A stretch of 64,000 nucleotides of DNA from Azoarcus sp031546845 (GCA_031546845.1 JAVBJT010000006.1:248001-312000), one strand, 5' to 3'; positions 51,063 to 60,999 are shown, counted from the stretch's first letter. Numbers and translations are program-made. The notes: generated by a model not told the origin, from the letters alone.

Positions 51063-51741
51063 GGCGAAAGTTTACCGGAGCGGAAGCAAGGGCACGACGC
51101 CCGCCGCGTCTAACCTGCCTAGCCTCGCCCTGCAATTTACCCCTCTGGGCAAACTGCTCCGCTTATGTCCCTATCGCGCACCTATTTATTTTCGCTATCG
51201 GACAAAGTATGCGCTATATAAAAATTATCTTTCGCTCGCAACGTTTGCATACCTACATAATAGGCAAACTCAGGATCGGATATCAGGCCGGCTATTGTTA
51301 TCGCTTCCTATACCGTCATATGCGCAAATCACGCATTTGTCCGCAATCCCGCCTGCCGCAACCCATGGCCGCAGAACATGCGCTGCCCAAAAACCCCGCC
51401 AGCTTCCCATCAAACGTCAGCGCTTGCTCCACCGTCTCTTTCAGCAAACCCCGCGGACGAGCGATGAAAAATTTTGATCGGCAATCATCAGCCTATACTA
51501 TTAATCAAATATGGCTTTATTTCCGCCATGAACCCCAATAAAGGTAAAAATCACGAGCCATTCGTGACTTTAATCAACACGAACCCACAGTAAAAATGCT
51601 AAAAAGCAAACTCATTGGTACCACGCTTACGTCTTCCCCTTTCGATTGCTTTGGCTATCGGCAGTGTAAGCAGCAGATATCCTGGTTGTTGAACGTCGGC
51701 CATGCCTTCACGGCCGTCAATCACGCGCAGGGAGAAATTTG
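51063..51741. other. AT-rich intergenic region with a possible decayed gene start
   Basis: A stretch of 680 bp without an intact gene and lower in GC than its surroundings. At 51596-51680 (+) 'MLKSKLIGTTLT', then after a one-base shift 'LPLSIALAIGSVSSRYPGC', reads like the basic start and first membrane helix of a chemoreceptor, followed by a stop. A small hairpin tcacga/tcgtga lies at 51551-51567. The rest shows nothing recognisable; the hemerythrin promoter must be near its right end. Confidence 0.4.
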
Positions 51742-52209
51742 ATGGCACATTTAGTCTGGACACACGATCTGAATACGGGCATCGATGTCATCGATGGCCA
51801 GCACCGCCAGATCGTGGCATTCATCAATCGCCTTCACGACGCGAAATTGGTAGGCAACCGGGAGGTCATCGGTGAAGTCATCGACGGCATGGTCGATTAC
51901 ACACTGTCGCACTTCGCATTCGAAGAAACATTGATGGAAGACGCCGGCTACGAGTTTGTCCGCCCGCACAAGAAAGTCCACGAACTCTTTGTCCGGCGCG
52001 TCGGAGAAATGCAAGCCCGTTTCAAGGCAGGCGAAGACATCATCGACGAGCTTCACGGGCTGTTGGCGCGCTGGCTGTTCAACCACATCCGTAACGACGA
52101 CGCATCCTACGTCCGCGCGGTCAAGGGAACCATGCAAGAGCTGGTGGAAAGCAAGAAAGACGATGGCTGGCTATCCCGCTCCATCGGCCGTTTTTTCCGC
52201 CGTAGCTGA
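51742..52209 (+). CDS. bacteriohemerythrin
   Basis: A 155-residue four-helix protein with the di-iron ligands of hemerythrins: His in 'DGQHRQIV', His and Glu in 'SHFAFEETLM', two His in 'HKKVHELF', and His/Asp in 'HIRNDDASY'. It binds oxygen reversibly and may store, deliver or sense it, as in microaerobic and methane-oxidising bacteria. GGAGAAATTTG before ATG 51742 sets the start. It is a single gene followed by a palindromic terminator-like hairpin. Confidence 0.94.
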   Translation: MAHLVWTHDLNTGIDVIDGQHRQIVAFINRLHDAKLVGNREVIGEVIDGMVDYTLSHFAFEETLMEDAGYEFVRPHKKVHELFVRRVGEMQARFKAGEDIIDELHGLLARWLFNHIRNDDASYVRAVKGTMQELVESKKDDGWLSRSIGRFFRRS

Positions 52210-52316
52210 AAAACCTGGAATTGCGGGTAGCCAATAAGGCTCCCGCGCCAGAGCAAGTAGCCGCGATACTGCCTCTCCAGTCGCTAAACGGCTTTACAGC
52301 AGCTGCCGATGCGCTG

Positions 52317-52358
52317 AAAACATAAACCCATACTACTCGAATGGGATTTTATGTTTTG
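52317..52358. terminator. AT-rich palindrome, bidirectional terminator-like
   Basis: AAAACATAAA-CCCAT and ATGGG-(A)-TTTTATGTTTT pair around a 9-nt loop. It lies 108 bp downstream of the hemerythrin gene and just before the insertion-sequence remnant. Confidence 0.6.
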
Positions 52359-52396
52359 TGAAACTGTTGCCGAACTGAATGCCCCGTTAACACACA

Positions 52397-52590
52397 TCTT
52401 GGAAGACCAAAGAGCCCGTCGAATTGGCTACGCTCGAATGGGTCTCGTGGTTCAATCACCACCGACTTCTCGAACCCATCGGCTACCTTCCACCCGCCCA
52501 GACCGAGGCGGCCTACTATCGCGTTTGACCGAGCAGCCCGTTGCCGTTTGACTCAAAAAAAATGGCCTCCGCGAAAGCCGGAGCAATTCA
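52397..52590 (+). mobile_element. IS3-family transposase 3' remnant with right end
   Basis: From about 52397 the frame reads 'TKEPVELATLEWVSWFNHHRLLEPIGYLPPAQTEAAYY' and stops at 52528. This is the C-terminus of an IS3-family OrfB transposase (integrase core), including the last part of the DDE domain. Downstream, 52548-52590 (gactc.. to ..aattca) resembles the right terminal inverted repeat of such elements. The remaining 1 kb, the left end and any direct repeats are missing, so it is inactive. Confidence 0.8.
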
Positions 52591-52595
52591 GCCCA

Positions 52596-53132
52596 ATGAA
52601 GAATCAAGCACGCGAAACAGTTGCTCCAACAAGTAGCCTCATCACCAAGCACCTTGTAGACTCCGACTTCCACGATGCTTGGTGCATCGTGTCCGGCGCA
52701 GTTGAGCTATCTGCTTTGGACCATTTCATCGCAGCAACCGCCAGGACTCCTAAGTGGGTCGAAAAGTGTATGGCGTTGCGCAATTTGGCCGCTACCACGG
52801 TTGGGCTCAAGAATCTTGGCCCCCTATCTGCTCCACCCCAAAAGCCAGCCTCCGAGTATCAAAAAGGTGACCGCATAGGCATCTTCACGCTTATCGAGAA
52901 CACTTTTAACGAGGTGCTGCTCGGCGACAGCGACAAGCATCTGGACGTCTTTCTTTCAGTACACTGCCGCTTGCTCTCTAGCGGCAAAGAAGTCGAGGTC
53001 ACGATAACGACAGTAGTTCACGTCCACAACGCGCTGGGCCGCTTTTACATGCTTCCCGTGAAGCCTCTCCATCGTGTCATCGCGCCTACAGTTCTAGGAA
53101 TGATTGGAAAAACTGACCATCTCGCTAGGTGA
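52596..53132 (+). CDS. DUF2867-family protein
   Basis: A 178-residue protein consistent with DUF2867: 'MALRNLAATTVGLK' in the N-terminal half, then 'GDRIGIFTLIENTFNEVLLG' and 'HLDVFLSVHC' followed by 'TTVVHVHNALGRFYMLPVKPLHR'. No signal peptide. The function is unknown; the family has a SRPBCC-like or related barrel and is often found alone or fused to SDR domains. It begins 6 bp after the IS remnant and has lower GC than its neighbours, suggesting it arrived with or beside the element. Its stop overlaps the miaA GTG. Confidence 0.72.
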   Translation: MKNQARETVAPTSSLITKHLVDSDFHDAWCIVSGAVELSALDHFIAATARTPKWVEKCMALRNLAATTVGLKNLGPLSAPPQKPASEYQKGDRIGIFTLIENTFNEVLLGDSDKHLDVFLSVHCRLLSSGKEVEVTITTVVHVHNALGRFYMLPVKPLHRVIAPTVLGMIGKTDHLAR

Positions 53133-54208
53133 AGGTCTCAACAAGCCCCACACACAGAAATTCTGACACTCCCGGCAAGGGCGCGGATAATCCGCCCCCT
53201 GGCATCCTCTCCGGTTTCCGCGCTTTGCCCACCCCTTCCCCGCCACACCCACTTCCACCCGCCCTGCTTCTGCTCGGCCCCACCGCCAGCGGCAAAACCG
53301 CGTGCGCGCTGGCGCTCGCAGCCGAATTACCGGTGGAAATCATCAGCGTCGACTCCGCGCTGGTTTTCCGCGATATGGACATCGGCACGGCCAAGCCCGA
53401 TGCGGCCGAGCGGGCTGCCTGCCCGCATCACCTGATCGACATCGTATCGCCGGAAGAAGCCTATTCCGCCGCCCGTTTCCGCGCCGACGCCATCGACCTG
53501 ATCGGCGCGATCACCGCGCGCGGCCGCATTCCCCTACTCGTCGGCGGCACCATGCTGTACTTCAAAGCCTTGCGCGACGGCTTGTCCGATTTACCGCAGG
53601 CCGATGCGGCACTACGCCGCGCGATCGACGAAGACGCCGCCCGCCACGGCTGGCCAGCGCTGCACGCAGAACTCACCCGCCTCGACCCGGCCGCCGCCGC
53701 CCGCCTCGACCCCAGCGATGCGCAGCGCATTCAGCGCGCGCTGGAAATCGTCCGCCTCACCGGCCGGCCGCTGGCGGAAAGCTACGCCCGGCGCGAAGAC
53801 AACGCCCTACCCTGCCGCCTGCTGCCGATCGCCCTTGCCCCCTCGAACCGAGGCGTACTGCACGAACGCATCGCCGATCGTTTCGACAAAATGCTCAATG
53901 CCGGCTTCATCGAAGAAGTGCGCAGCCTGCGCAACCGCTACCGGCTGGACCCGACGATGCCGTCGATGCGCTGCGTCGGCTACCGTCAGGCCTGGGACTA
54001 TCTGGACGGTGTGGGCGACCTCGCCGACCTGCGCTTCAAAGGCATCGCCGCCACGCGCCAGCTCGCCAAACGCCAACTCACATGGCAACGGCAGTTCCGC
54101 GAAACCTGGCCAGAACTTGTCGAAATCGATTGCTTAGACGAAAATCTCGCCGCCACTTCCCGCACTACCGCGCTACGGTTACTCGAACACTGCCGATCAC
54201 CGGCTTGA
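53129..54208 (+). CDS. miaA: tRNA dimethylallyltransferase MiaA
   Basis: A 359-residue protein as drawn. The P loop 'LLLGPTASGKTACAL' is followed by 'DSALVFRDMDIGTAKP', 'GGTMLYFKAL', 'QRIQRALEI' and 'MRCVGYRQAW'. It adds dimethylallyl to A37 of tRNAs reading UNN codons. The start is uncertain: GTG at 53129 gives about 45 extra residues before the family start, and TTG at 53225 is closer to normal. The DUF2867 gene just upstream may have displaced the native promoter region. Confidence 0.93.
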   Translation: MKVSTSPTHRNSDTPGKGADNPPPGILSGFRALPTPSPPHPLPPALLLLGPTASGKTACALALAAELPVEIISVDSALVFRDMDIGTAKPDAAERAACPHHLIDIVSPEEAYSAARFRADAIDLIGAITARGRIPLLVGGTMLYFKALRDGLSDLPQADAALRRAIDEDAARHGWPALHAELTRLDPAAAARLDPSDAQRIQRALEIVRLTGRPLAESYARREDNALPCRLLPIALAPSNRGVLHERIADRFDKMLNAGFIEEVRSLRNRYRLDPTMPSMRCVGYRQAWDYLDGVGDLADLRFKGIAATRQLAKRQLTWQRQFRETWPELVEIDCLDENLAATSRTTALRLLEHCRSPA

Positions 54209-54448
54209 ACGCGCGTGTGCGGGCCGCAGACGCTACCACCGCCACTTCCTGAGTTGCCTACGCGGCAATGAACCGGCGGTACCCTCGAATGCCATCGTGT
54301 TTATTTTTCTGAACTGCCCAAGCGCAATGACATGCCGCGTCGAAGCGTGACAAGCCATGCATTATGACTGTCACGATGTCGGATACAAGATTGGCGTGTC
54401 TTGCTTCACCCCGAATTCAACTCTACAAGTTTCAAGGACAATTTCCTC

Positions 54449-55381
54449 ATGGCCCGTTTTCGCTTTGCCTCCTTCTTTCTTTTTGCCGCAAGCGCCGCGT
54501 GTTTCGCCACACCTGTAAACGCGGCCGAATCATGCAGTATCGTCACGCTAGAAGCCGTTGCAGAGAAGTTACCGGATTATCAACCCTGGACGTTACTTGC
54601 CGGCGGCCCGGGTCGCTGTCGTTTTCAGGGAGAAAGAAGCACTGGCCGAGGGAGGACAGCGGAGTACCGCTCTGCATCACTCAGCGTGACCCAGCAGTTT
54701 TTCGATTCCCCCAAGACTGCGGCAAGCACCTTGAAATCGGTAAAAGCGGAAATGGAAAAGACATACACGCTGCACCCGCTCAATATCAAAGGTAGCGGGG
54801 CTGATTCATTCGCTTATCAGCCGAACGGGGTGTCGAGCTTCCATTGGCATGCACAGATAGGCAACGCCCTGCTCTCCGGCTCCTTCATCACCCAAAAAGG
54901 GCAAGAAGAAGTTGAGCGGGAGGAAGTCGATGCCATCCTTTCGCTCCTGCAACAAGCTGCGGCTCAGACCGCCACGCCGGAAGCGGCAGCCCAAACGCAG
55001 CAATGCCCCTATTTCGACGTGACTCCACTAAAGAAAATTTTCACAGGCAAATTCAACGTACAGCAATTCGGGAGCGACAGTTGCATGGCCAACGACGGCC
55101 CGAAGACTGTGCTCGTGTTTTCCCTGCACAAGCCGATCACGCTGCCCCAAACCGGACAAACGGATCACGAAGGCTGCCAGATAGAGAAGTTGCCGGAATT
55201 GGGAGAGAACGGCCAACTTCACACCAATTGCCCAGGCGGCAAAAAAAGGGCAAAGCTGTCCTTCATCAGAGACGACATGCAGTACGAATACAATCTGGTT
55301 CTTGCAGGGAGCGCCGAACCGAATACCCAGCAAAAGAGCGCGCTGATCGGGCTTGCCAAAACTTATTACGACAAGCGATGA
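54449..55381 (+). CDS. secreted protein of unknown function, possibly two related halves
   Basis: A 310-residue protein. The signal peptide 'MARFRFASFFLFAASAACFATPVNAA' with cleavage after NAA leads to a mature protein with two cysteine-containing segments: 'CSIVTLEAVAEKL' with a second Cys 30 residues on, and 'CPYFDVTPLKKIF' with a second Cys 27 residues on. They look like two diverged copies of one domain joined by an Ala/Gln-rich linker (about 185-205). Probably periplasmic. I do not recognise a family. AAGGA upstream of ATG 54449. It converges with the RND operon. Confidence 0.75.
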   Translation: MARFRFASFFLFAASAACFATPVNAAESCSIVTLEAVAEKLPDYQPWTLLAGGPGRCRFQGERSTGRGRTAEYRSASLSVTQQFFDSPKTAASTLKSVKAEMEKTYTLHPLNIKGSGADSFAYQPNGVSSFHWHAQIGNALLSGSFITQKGQEEVEREEVDAILSLLQQAAAQTATPEAAAQTQQCPYFDVTPLKKIFTGKFNVQQFGSDSCMANDGPKTVLVFSLHKPITLPQTGQTDHEGCQIEKLPELGENGQLHTNCPGGKKRAKLSFIRDDMQYEYNLVLAGSAEPNTQQKSALIGLAKTYYDKR

Positions 55382-55394
55382 ATTTCTGAGCTGC

Positions 55395-58300
55395 CTACGC
55401 GGAAACCGGCGTTTCTTCCACCAAGGCTGCCGGATTACGCCCTCGACGCGCGAGTAGGGTGTAAACGGTCGGCACCACGAACAGCGTAAAGAAGGTGCCC
55501 AGCAACAGGCCGCCGACGATGACCCAGCCGATTTGCTGGCGGCTTTCCGCGCCGGCGCCGGTGGCGAACGCGAGGGGAATGGCGCCGAGCACCATTGCGC
55601 CGGTGGTCATTAGGATCGGGCGCAGGCGCAGCACCGCCGCGTCGACGACGGCTTCGCGCGCGGCCTGGCCTTGCTCACGCAATTGGTTGGCGAATTCGAC
55701 GATAAGGATGCCGTGTTTGGTGATGAGGCCGACCAGGGTAACGAGGCCGATCTGGCTGTACACGTTGAGCGTGCCGCCGGTGAGGTAGAGCGCGCCGAGC
55801 GCGCCGGCCATCGACAGCGGCACGGTGAGCATGATGATGAACGGGTCGCGGAAGCTTTCGAACTGCGCCGCGAGCACAAGGTAGATGAAGGCCAGTGCAA
55901 GAACGAAGGCCAGCGCGAGGCTGGCGGAGCTGGTTTTGAATTCGCGCGATTGGCCGTCGTAGTCGGTGGCGTAGCCCGGCGGCAGGATACGCGTGGCGGC
56001 GTCTTCCATGAACTGAAGGGCTTCGCCCATGGCGAAGCCGGGCGCGAGGCTGGCGGAAATCGTGACCGCGCGGCGCTGGCCGAAGTGGTTCAGTTCGCGC
56101 GGGCTCACCGTTTCGCGCACGCGCACGAGGTTGGCGAGCGGCACCATGTCGCCGCTCTTGCCGCGCACGAAGATGTCACTGATGTCGGCCGGATCGACGC
56201 GGCTGCCGGCGCCAAGCTGGATGATGACGTCGTATTGGTCGGCCTGCTGCTTGTAGCGCGTCACCTGCCGTCCGCCGAGCATGGTTTCCAGCGTGCGGCC
56301 GATGACATCGACCGGCACGCCCAGATCGGCGGCCTTGTCGCGGTCGACGTCCACCGACAGTTCGGGCTTGGTCAGGCGCAGATCGGTATCCGGCGAAACA
56401 AAGCCGGGGTTCTTGCGCATCTCGTCCAGAATCGCCTCGGTATAGTCGTTCAGCTCCTCGTAGGAGGCGGACGTGGAGACAACGAAGCTGATCGGGCGCA
56501 CGCGGGGGCTTTGGCCGAAAGCCGCCGGCAGAACGGGAAAGGCCTGCACGCCGGGAATAGCGCGCAGCTTCGGGCCGATTTCGTTAGCGACGGCCGTGGT
56601 GCTGCGGTGGCGGCGCAGGCTCCAGTCGGTAAATCCGGCGTAGGAGAAGCCTTGCGACACCGTGGGGCTGCCGGTAATGACCATGAAGTTGGCCACGTCG
56701 GCGGTTTCGGCGTAAATACGCTCGATCTGCGCGGCGTAACGGCTCATGTAGTCGATGGTGGCGCCTTCCGGGCCGCTGAAGATGGCGATGATGCGGCCAC
56801 GGTCTTCCACCGGCGACAGTTCGGATTTGAGCTGCCCGAGCAGCCACCCCGCGCCACCGGCGAGCACGGCGAAGCCGAGCATGACCAGCCAGCGCAGACC
56901 CAGGGCGCGAAGCAACATCCGGCGGTAGCCGTGGGTAAGCCAGACGAAAAAACCTTCGATGGCGTTATACACGCGCCCGTGTTTTTTCTCGTGGCGCAGC
57001 AGCTTGGAGCACATCATCGGCGACAGCGACAGCGCGACGAAGCCGGAAACGATGACAGCGCCGGCCAGCGTCAGCGCGAATTCGGTGAACAGCTTGCCCA
57101 CCCGCCCGGTCATGAACGCCACCGGGGCATACACGGCGGCAAGCGTGATCGTCATCGCCACCACGGCAAAGCCGATTTCCTTGGCGCCGCGAAACGCCGC
57201 CGCGACCGGCTCCATGCCTTCCTCGATGTGGCGGTAGATGTTTTCCAGCACGACGATGGCGTCATCGACGACCAACCCGATGGCAAGTACCAGCGCGAGC
57301 AGCGTCAGCGTGTTGATGGAGAAGCCGAACAGGAGCATGAGCGCGAACGCGCCCACCAGCGATACCGGAATCGTCACCAGCGGCACCAGCATGGCGCGCC
57401 AGTTGCGCAGGAAGAACAGGCACACCAGCGCGACCAGCGCGACCGCTTCCCAAATGGTGGAAAACACCGATTCGATGGAGCGGTCGATGAACACCGTGGA
57501 ATCGTTGGCGATGTCGATCCGCATGCCTTCGGGCAGTTCGGCTTCCAACGCGGGCATCATCTTGACCAAGGCGCGCTTGAGGTCGAGTGGATTGGCGGTG
57601 GATTGTTTGATGAGACCGATGGAGACCGCCGGCCGGCCCATGAAGCGCACCAGCGAACGTTCATCCGCCGCCGCCACTTCCACACGGCCGATATCACCGA
57701 TGCGCACCGGGTAACCATCCGGCGTTGCCGGCTGGCGCACCACCACGGCCTCGAACTGGGCCGGCTCGGCCAGATCGGTGCGGGCGACAACGGCAAATTC
57801 GCGCGAGCGGCTTTCGATGCGCCCCGCGGGCAGTTCCACATTCTGCCCCCGCACGGCGTCTTCCACGTCCTGCGGCGTCAGGCCGAAAGCGGCGAGGCGG
57901 TCGCGGTCCACCCAGATTCGCATCGAATAGCGGCGCTCGCCGTACAGGCGCGCGTCGGCGGCGCCGGGCAGCGTTTGCAGCCGGGGTTTGACGATGCGGT
58001 TGGCGAAGTCGCTGACTTCCAACTGGCTGTGCTTGTCGGACGAGAACACCACCCAGACGATGGGGTTGGCGTCGGCCTCGACCTTGGCGATCACCGGCTC
58101 GTCGACATCATCCGGCAAGCGCCGGCGCACGCGCGAAACGCGGACGCGCACGTCGGCGGCGGCGCTATCGGCCGAACGCTCGATGCGAAAACGCACGGTG
58201 ATCTGGCTGCGCTCCTGGCGGCTGATCGAGGACAACACGTCCACGCCCTCGATGCCGGCAAGCGAATCCTCCAGCGGCTTCGTTACCTGCGATTCGACGA

Positions 58301-58472
58301 TTTCGGCGCTGGCGCCGGTGTAGGTGGTATCGACGGTGACGATGGGTTCGTCGATATTCGGATACTCCCGCACCGTGAGGCGGGACCACGACATCAGCCC
58401 GATCAGCAGTAACAGCAGCGAAAGCACCGTGGCGAACACAGGGCGCCGGATGCAGATGTCGGACAAGACCAT
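55395..58472 (-). CDS. RND multidrug efflux transporter, inner-membrane permease (HAE1 family)
   Basis: A 1025-residue protein with two halves of six membrane helices and large periplasmic loops. The TM4 proton-relay Asp pair is intact in 'AIGLVVDDAIVVLENI', and the N-terminus 'SDICIRRPVFATV' is typical of the MexF/MdtB side of the family. It exports drugs or other amphiphiles with the adaptor encoded just upstream in the operon. The outer-membrane channel gene is absent. ATG 58472 follows the adaptor stop by 13 bp. Confidence 0.95.
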   Translation of the reverse strand: MVLSDICIRRPVFATVLSLLLLLIGLMSWSRLTVREYPNIDEPIVTVDTTYTGASAEIVESQVTKPLEDSLAGIEGVDVLSSISRQERSQITVRFRIERSADSAAADVRVRVSRVRRRLPDDVDEPVIAKVEADANPIVWVVFSSDKHSQLEVSDFANRIVKPRLQTLPGAADARLYGERRYSMRIWVDRDRLAAFGLTPQDVEDAVRGQNVELPAGRIESRSREFAVVARTDLAEPAQFEAVVVRQPATPDGYPVRIGDIGRVEVAAADERSLVRFMGRPAVSIGLIKQSTANPLDLKRALVKMMPALEAELPEGMRIDIANDSTVFIDRSIESVFSTIWEAVALVALVCLFFLRNWRAMLVPLVTIPVSLVGAFALMLLFGFSINTLTLLALVLAIGLVVDDAIVVLENIYRHIEEGMEPVAAAFRGAKEIGFAVVAMTITLAAVYAPVAFMTGRVGKLFTEFALTLAGAVIVSGFVALSLSPMMCSKLLRHEKKHGRVYNAIEGFFVWLTHGYRRMLLRALGLRWLVMLGFAVLAGGAGWLLGQLKSELSPVEDRGRIIAIFSGPEGATIDYMSRYAAQIERIYAETADVANFMVITGSPTVSQGFSYAGFTDWSLRRHRSTTAVANEIGPKLRAIPGVQAFPVLPAAFGQSPRVRPISFVVSTSASYEELNDYTEAILDEMRKNPGFVSPDTDLRLTKPELSVDVDRDKAADLGVPVDVIGRTLETMLGGRQVTRYKQQADQYDVIIQLGAGSRVDPADISDIFVRGKSGDMVPLANLVRVRETVSPRELNHFGQRRAVTISASLAPGFAMGEALQFMEDAATRILPPGYATDYDGQSREFKTSSASLALAFVLALAFIYLVLAAQFESFRDPFIIMLTVPLSMAGALGALYLTGGTLNVYSQIGLVTLVGLITKHGILIVEFANQLREQGQAAREAVVDAAVLRLRPILMTTGAMVLGAIPLAFATGAGAESRQQIGWVIVGGLLLGTFFTLFVVPTVYTLLARRGRNPAALVEETPVSA

Positions 58473-58485
58473 CGCCGCGCCCTCG

Positions 58486-59601
58486 TCAGCCGGGCGCGGC
58501 GGGCGGCGCCGTGCCGCCATCCATGCCGCTCGCGCTGCCCGCCACGGGCAGCACCTTCACCACCGCGCCGTCGCGCAGCTTGAGGTGGCCAGCGGTCACG
58601 ATGGCATCGCCCGGCGCCAGCCCGGCGACGATTTCCACCCACGTACCGCGCCGGTTGCCGGTTTTCACTTCCACCCGCTTCGCCACGCCATCCACCACCT
58701 GAAACACGAACTGGCTATTGCCCGCCGCCGGCATCAGCGCCTGCTCCGGCACCACCGCCACATTCGGCCGCTCTTTCAGAATCAGGCGCACGCGCGCGAA
58801 CATGCCGGGGCGCAGGCTGCCATCACGGTTATCCAGCTTCGCCCGCATCACCACGGAACGCCCGCCCGCATCCACCAGGGGATCGATGGCATCGACGGTG
58901 GCGGCGAAACGCTGGCCGGGCTGCGCGTCGCTCGTCACTTCCAGCACCTGCCCGGAGCGGGCGCGCTGCAGGTAAAGCTCCGGCAGGCGGAAATCGACCT
59001 TGAGCGTGCCGATATCCTCCAGATTCACCAGCGTATCGCCTTCCTTGACGTAATCGCCGACGCTGATCTTGCGAATACCGACGATGCCGGCAAACGGCGC
59101 GCGAATGCGCGTCTGATCGTGGCGGGCCTCGGCCAGCGCGGTTGCCGCGCGCGCCACTTCAAGCCTGGAGGCAGCCTCGTCGCGCGCGCTCTGGCTGACG
59201 AACTTGCGCGCGAACATATCCTCGGTACGCCGGTAGTTGGATTCCGACAGCGCCAGCACCGCCTTGGCCTGCTGTACCTCGGCGAATTGCACCGCCGCAT
59301 CCAGCTCGACCATGATCGCGCCCTTGTCCACCGGCCCGCCCTCGCGGAAGCGAATGGCGGCAATGCGCCCGGCCACCTCCGGGCGCAGCACGACCGATTC
59401 GTTGGACAACAGCGTGCCGACGGCGGTTACTTCGTCGTTCATCGGCTGCGCCACCACCGCCGTGGTTTCCACGCTCACTACCTCGGGCGCGGCCGCCGGG
59501 GCCGGTGCGGCGGGCGCGCGATTGGCATGCCACGCATAAGCGCCCAACGCGGTAAGCGCAACAATGCTGAATAGCGGAATCAGGCCGCGGCGCATGGACA
59601 T
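58486..59601 (-). CDS. RND efflux periplasmic adaptor (membrane-fusion protein)
   Basis: A 371-residue protein. The N-terminal signal/anchor (7-25) and an Ala/Pro-rich spacer precede the lipoyl halves ('AGRIAAIRFREGGPVDKGAIMVELD', 'IRAPFAGIVGIRKISVGDYV'), the alpha hairpin between them, then the beta-barrel ('LRPGMFARVRLIL') and the membrane-proximal domain. It has no lipobox Cys, so it is anchored by the helix. First gene of the two-gene efflux operon. Confidence 0.94.
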   Translation of the reverse strand: MSMRRGLIPLFSIVALTALGAYAWHANRAPAAPAPAAAPEVVSVETTAVVAQPMNDEVTAVGTLLSNESVVLRPEVAGRIAAIRFREGGPVDKGAIMVELDAAVQFAEVQQAKAVLALSESNYRRTEDMFARKFVSQSARDEAASRLEVARAATALAEARHDQTRIRAPFAGIVGIRKISVGDYVKEGDTLVNLEDIGTLKVDFRLPELYLQRARSGQVLEVTSDAQPGQRFAATVDAIDPLVDAGGRSVVMRAKLDNRDGSLRPGMFARVRLILKERPNVAVVPEQALMPAAGNSQFVFQVVDGVAKRVEVKTGNRRGTWVEIVAGLAPGDAIVTAGHLKLRDGAVVKVLPVAGSASGMDGGTAPPAAPG

Positions 59602-59631
59602 GGGCGGGAGCTCAGCGCGGCCGAAACGGCC

Positions 59632-60684
59632 TCAGCTCACCACCGTTGCCGCTTCGCCAGGCTGGCGGGCGTCGATACGGCCGATGCGGAACACCGTTTC
59701 GCCCTCGGCCCGCAGCAGCGCCGCCACGGCGTCGACCACATCGGCGCCAACCACCACCGCCATGCCAATACCGCAGTTGAACACGCGGTACATTTCCTGC
59801 GCCTCGACATTGCCGGCTTCCTTGAGCCACTGGAACAGCGGCGGCAGCGTCCAGCCCGCCGCGTCGATGCGGGCCACAAGGCCGTCACGCAGGATGCGCG
59901 GCACGTTCTCGGTAATGCCGCCGCCGGTAATATGCGCCATGCCCTTGACCGCGCCCGGCATGGCGCGCAGCAGCGCGAGCAGCGGCTTGACGTAGATGCG
60001 CGTCGGCTCGAGCACCGCATCGCGCAGCGGACGGCCGTGGAAATCGGTATCCAGATCGGGCTTTGCCAGATCAATGATCTTGCGGATCAGCGAATAACCG
60101 TTGGAATGCGCACCGCTGGAAGCAAGGCCGAGCACCACATCGCCCGGCACGATCTTCGTGCCGTCGATGATCTCGCTCTTTTCCACCGCGCCGACGGCGA
60201 AGCCGGCCAGGTCGTATTCACCGTCCGGATACATACCGGGCATTTCGGCGGTTTCGCCGCCGATCAACGCGCAGCCAGCCAGTTCGCAGCCGTGGGCGAT
60301 GCCCTTGACCACATCGGCGGCGGTTGCCACATCGAGCCGGCCGCAGGCGAAATAGTCGAGGAAGAACAGCGGCTCCGCCCCCTGCACCAGAATGTCGTTG
60401 ACGCTCATCGCCACCAGATCCTGCCCGACCGTGTCGTGCCGGTTCCACTGGAAGGCGAGCTTGAGCTTGGTGCCGACGCCGTCGGTGCCGGATACCAGCA
60501 CCGGCTCGCGGAATTTCTTCGACAGCTCGAACAATGCGCCGAAGCCGCCGATACCGCCGAGCACCTCGGGACGCATCGTGCGCTTGGCAAAAGGCTTGAT
60601 GCGGTCGACCAGGGCGTCGCCGGCCTCGATGTCCACACCGGCATCGCGATAAGAAAGGGAAGGTTTCGGGGTGTTCAAGATCAT
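59632..60684 (-). CDS. purM: phosphoribosylformylglycinamidine cyclo-ligase
   Basis: A 350-residue protein. It begins 'SLSYRDAGVDIEAGD' and contains 'SGTDGVGTKLKLAF', 'MSVNDILVQGAEPLFFLDYFA', 'GGETAEMPGMY' and 'HITGGGITENVPR'. It makes aminoimidazole ribotide from FGAM with ATP in purine synthesis. ATG 60684 matches the family start. It is divergent from hda, a common pairing. Confidence 0.96.
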   Translation of the reverse strand: MILNTPKPSLSYRDAGVDIEAGDALVDRIKPFAKRTMRPEVLGGIGGFGALFELSKKFREPVLVSGTDGVGTKLKLAFQWNRHDTVGQDLVAMSVNDILVQGAEPLFFLDYFACGRLDVATAADVVKGIAHGCELAGCALIGGETAEMPGMYPDGEYDLAGFAVGAVEKSEIIDGTKIVPGDVVLGLASSGAHSNGYSLIRKIIDLAKPDLDTDFHGRPLRDAVLEPTRIYVKPLLALLRAMPGAVKGMAHITGGGITENVPRILRDGLVARIDAAGWTLPPLFQWLKEAGNVEAQEMYRVFNCGIGMAVVVGADVVDAVAALLRAEGETVFRIGRIDARQPGEAATVVS

Positions 60685-60999
60685 TCCTCTGGCTTGCGGG
60701 ATTCGGGTCCGCGCCAACCGGCAAGGCGATGCAAACGGCTTGGGCAACTTGAGCGCATCGCGCCGACTGGCTACATTTACGGCTTCTCGCGGGCCGCCGG
60801 CCCGCGCTCGACCTATGATTTTACTTGAACCCACGAAAAGCGGCTGCGCGCCCGCTTCGATCCGCGCTTCCAGGAAGCGTTCAACGCCACCCGGACAGCC
60901 CTACCACCACTCCCATAATATGACTCCACCGCGCGCAGACCATCCGCAACCCCTCTCCCCGCCCTTCCCCGGCGCGCGTCAACGCCAAGCGTCGCGGGC
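60685..60999. other. purM-hda divergent intergenic region
   Basis: A 315-bp gap. A CATAAT at 60914 is a possible -10 for hda. A GCGGGCC/GGCCCGC hairpin lies at 60789-60805. No coding frame with family resemblance is seen. Confidence 0.4.

Noticed and set aside
52596..53132. DUF2867 gene as a cargo gene of an intact transposon.
   Set aside because: Only the 3' end of the transposase and one terminal repeat are present. There is no second end beyond the gene.
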